Position numbers and translations under genes: made by a program. From NCBI GenBank assembly GCA_014377395.1, contig JACMPS010000488.1, positions 1-14,525 on the forward strand: a DNA stretch of 14,525 nt, in the 5' to 3' direction. Shown piece by piece: positions 14,523 to 14,525 of the stretch. Position 1 is the stretch's first letter. Every line of letters begins with the position of its first letter. The notes beneath the pieces are model-generated. The model worked only from the letters and a program-made list of their open reading frames with translations. It was not told the DNA's origin and searched no databases. This DNA is from Chthonomonadaceae bacterium (GTDB lineage Bacteria; Armatimonadota; Chthonomonadetes; Chthonomonadales; Chthonomonadaceae).

Positions 14523-14525
14523 CTT

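Noticed and set aside
1..14525. CRISPR arrays, insertion sequences, tRNA or rRNA genes, phage genes
   Set aside because: No regularly spaced direct repeats, transposase motifs, terminal inverted repeats, cloverleaf folds or phage proteins were seen; all long coding regions are accounted for by the genes listed.

Overview
The window looks like chromosomal DNA of an Armatimonadota-type (or closely related) bacterium. The main clue is the gene at the left edge. It encodes a DUF1559-type pseudopilin with the G|FTLIELL class III signal, followed by FPVFAQAREKAR and a C-terminal H-x9-DG motif, a combination I associate mainly with Armatimonadota and, in variants, Planctomycetota/Verrucomicrobiota. 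The phylum call is an inference from one family; I do not name a species. There is no sign of mobile elements, phage, CRISPR, rRNA or tRNA.

Layout. (1) 5-940, minus: the pseudopilin. (2) 941-1305: a 365-bp divergent regulatory region. It holds a sigma70 promoter with an 18-bp Rex-type operator abutting its -35 (rightward), and extended -10 promoters (leftward). (3) 1306-6891, plus: a tight cluster of rex, siroheme synthase N-domain (Met8/SirC type), hemA, a HemX/CcsA-like membrane protein, and a GH42 beta-galactosidase. Two junctions are 4-nt overlaps (GTGA and ATGA) and the GH42 gene follows after 26 bp, so co-transcription is likely. (4) 6859-11171, minus: a zinc-ribbon/TPR membrane protein, a secreted TPR protein, and a PfkB-family sugar kinase, read in that order from one promoter near 11275-11303. 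The kinase gene overlaps the 3' end of the GH42 gene by 33 bp, tail to tail. (5) 11356-13665, minus: a PcrA/UvrD helicase whose start codon lies 6 nt after a TATAAT box, suggesting a leaderless mRNA, with a perfect 6+6 inverted repeat in the promoter. (6) 13859-14350, plus: a YciE/YciF-type ferritin-like (DUF892) protein behind an ECF-sigma-like promoter (GGAAC-N17-CGTC). (7) 14351-14525: three small consecutive hairpins, then a perfect 14-bp stem terminator at the right edge.

How the genes may work together. Rex senses NADH/NAD+ and in other bacteria represses respiratory and heme genes. Here it heads an operon for tetrapyrrole synthesis: HemA makes the glutamate-semialdehyde precursor of 5-aminolevulinate, the Met8 domain diverts uroporphyrinogen-derived precorrin-2 to siroheme, and HemX modulates HemA or cytochrome maturation. 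The Rex-type operator in front of rex fits autoregulated redox control of heme supply. The GH42 gene at the end of the operon does not fit that theme. The two TPR proteins look like a pair of envelope-associated scaffold proteins of unknown function.

Most of the window is ordinary housekeeping or accessory sequence. I did not find a clearly new defence or mobile system. The most interesting items are the regulatory architectures and the unassigned zinc-ribbon/TPR pair.
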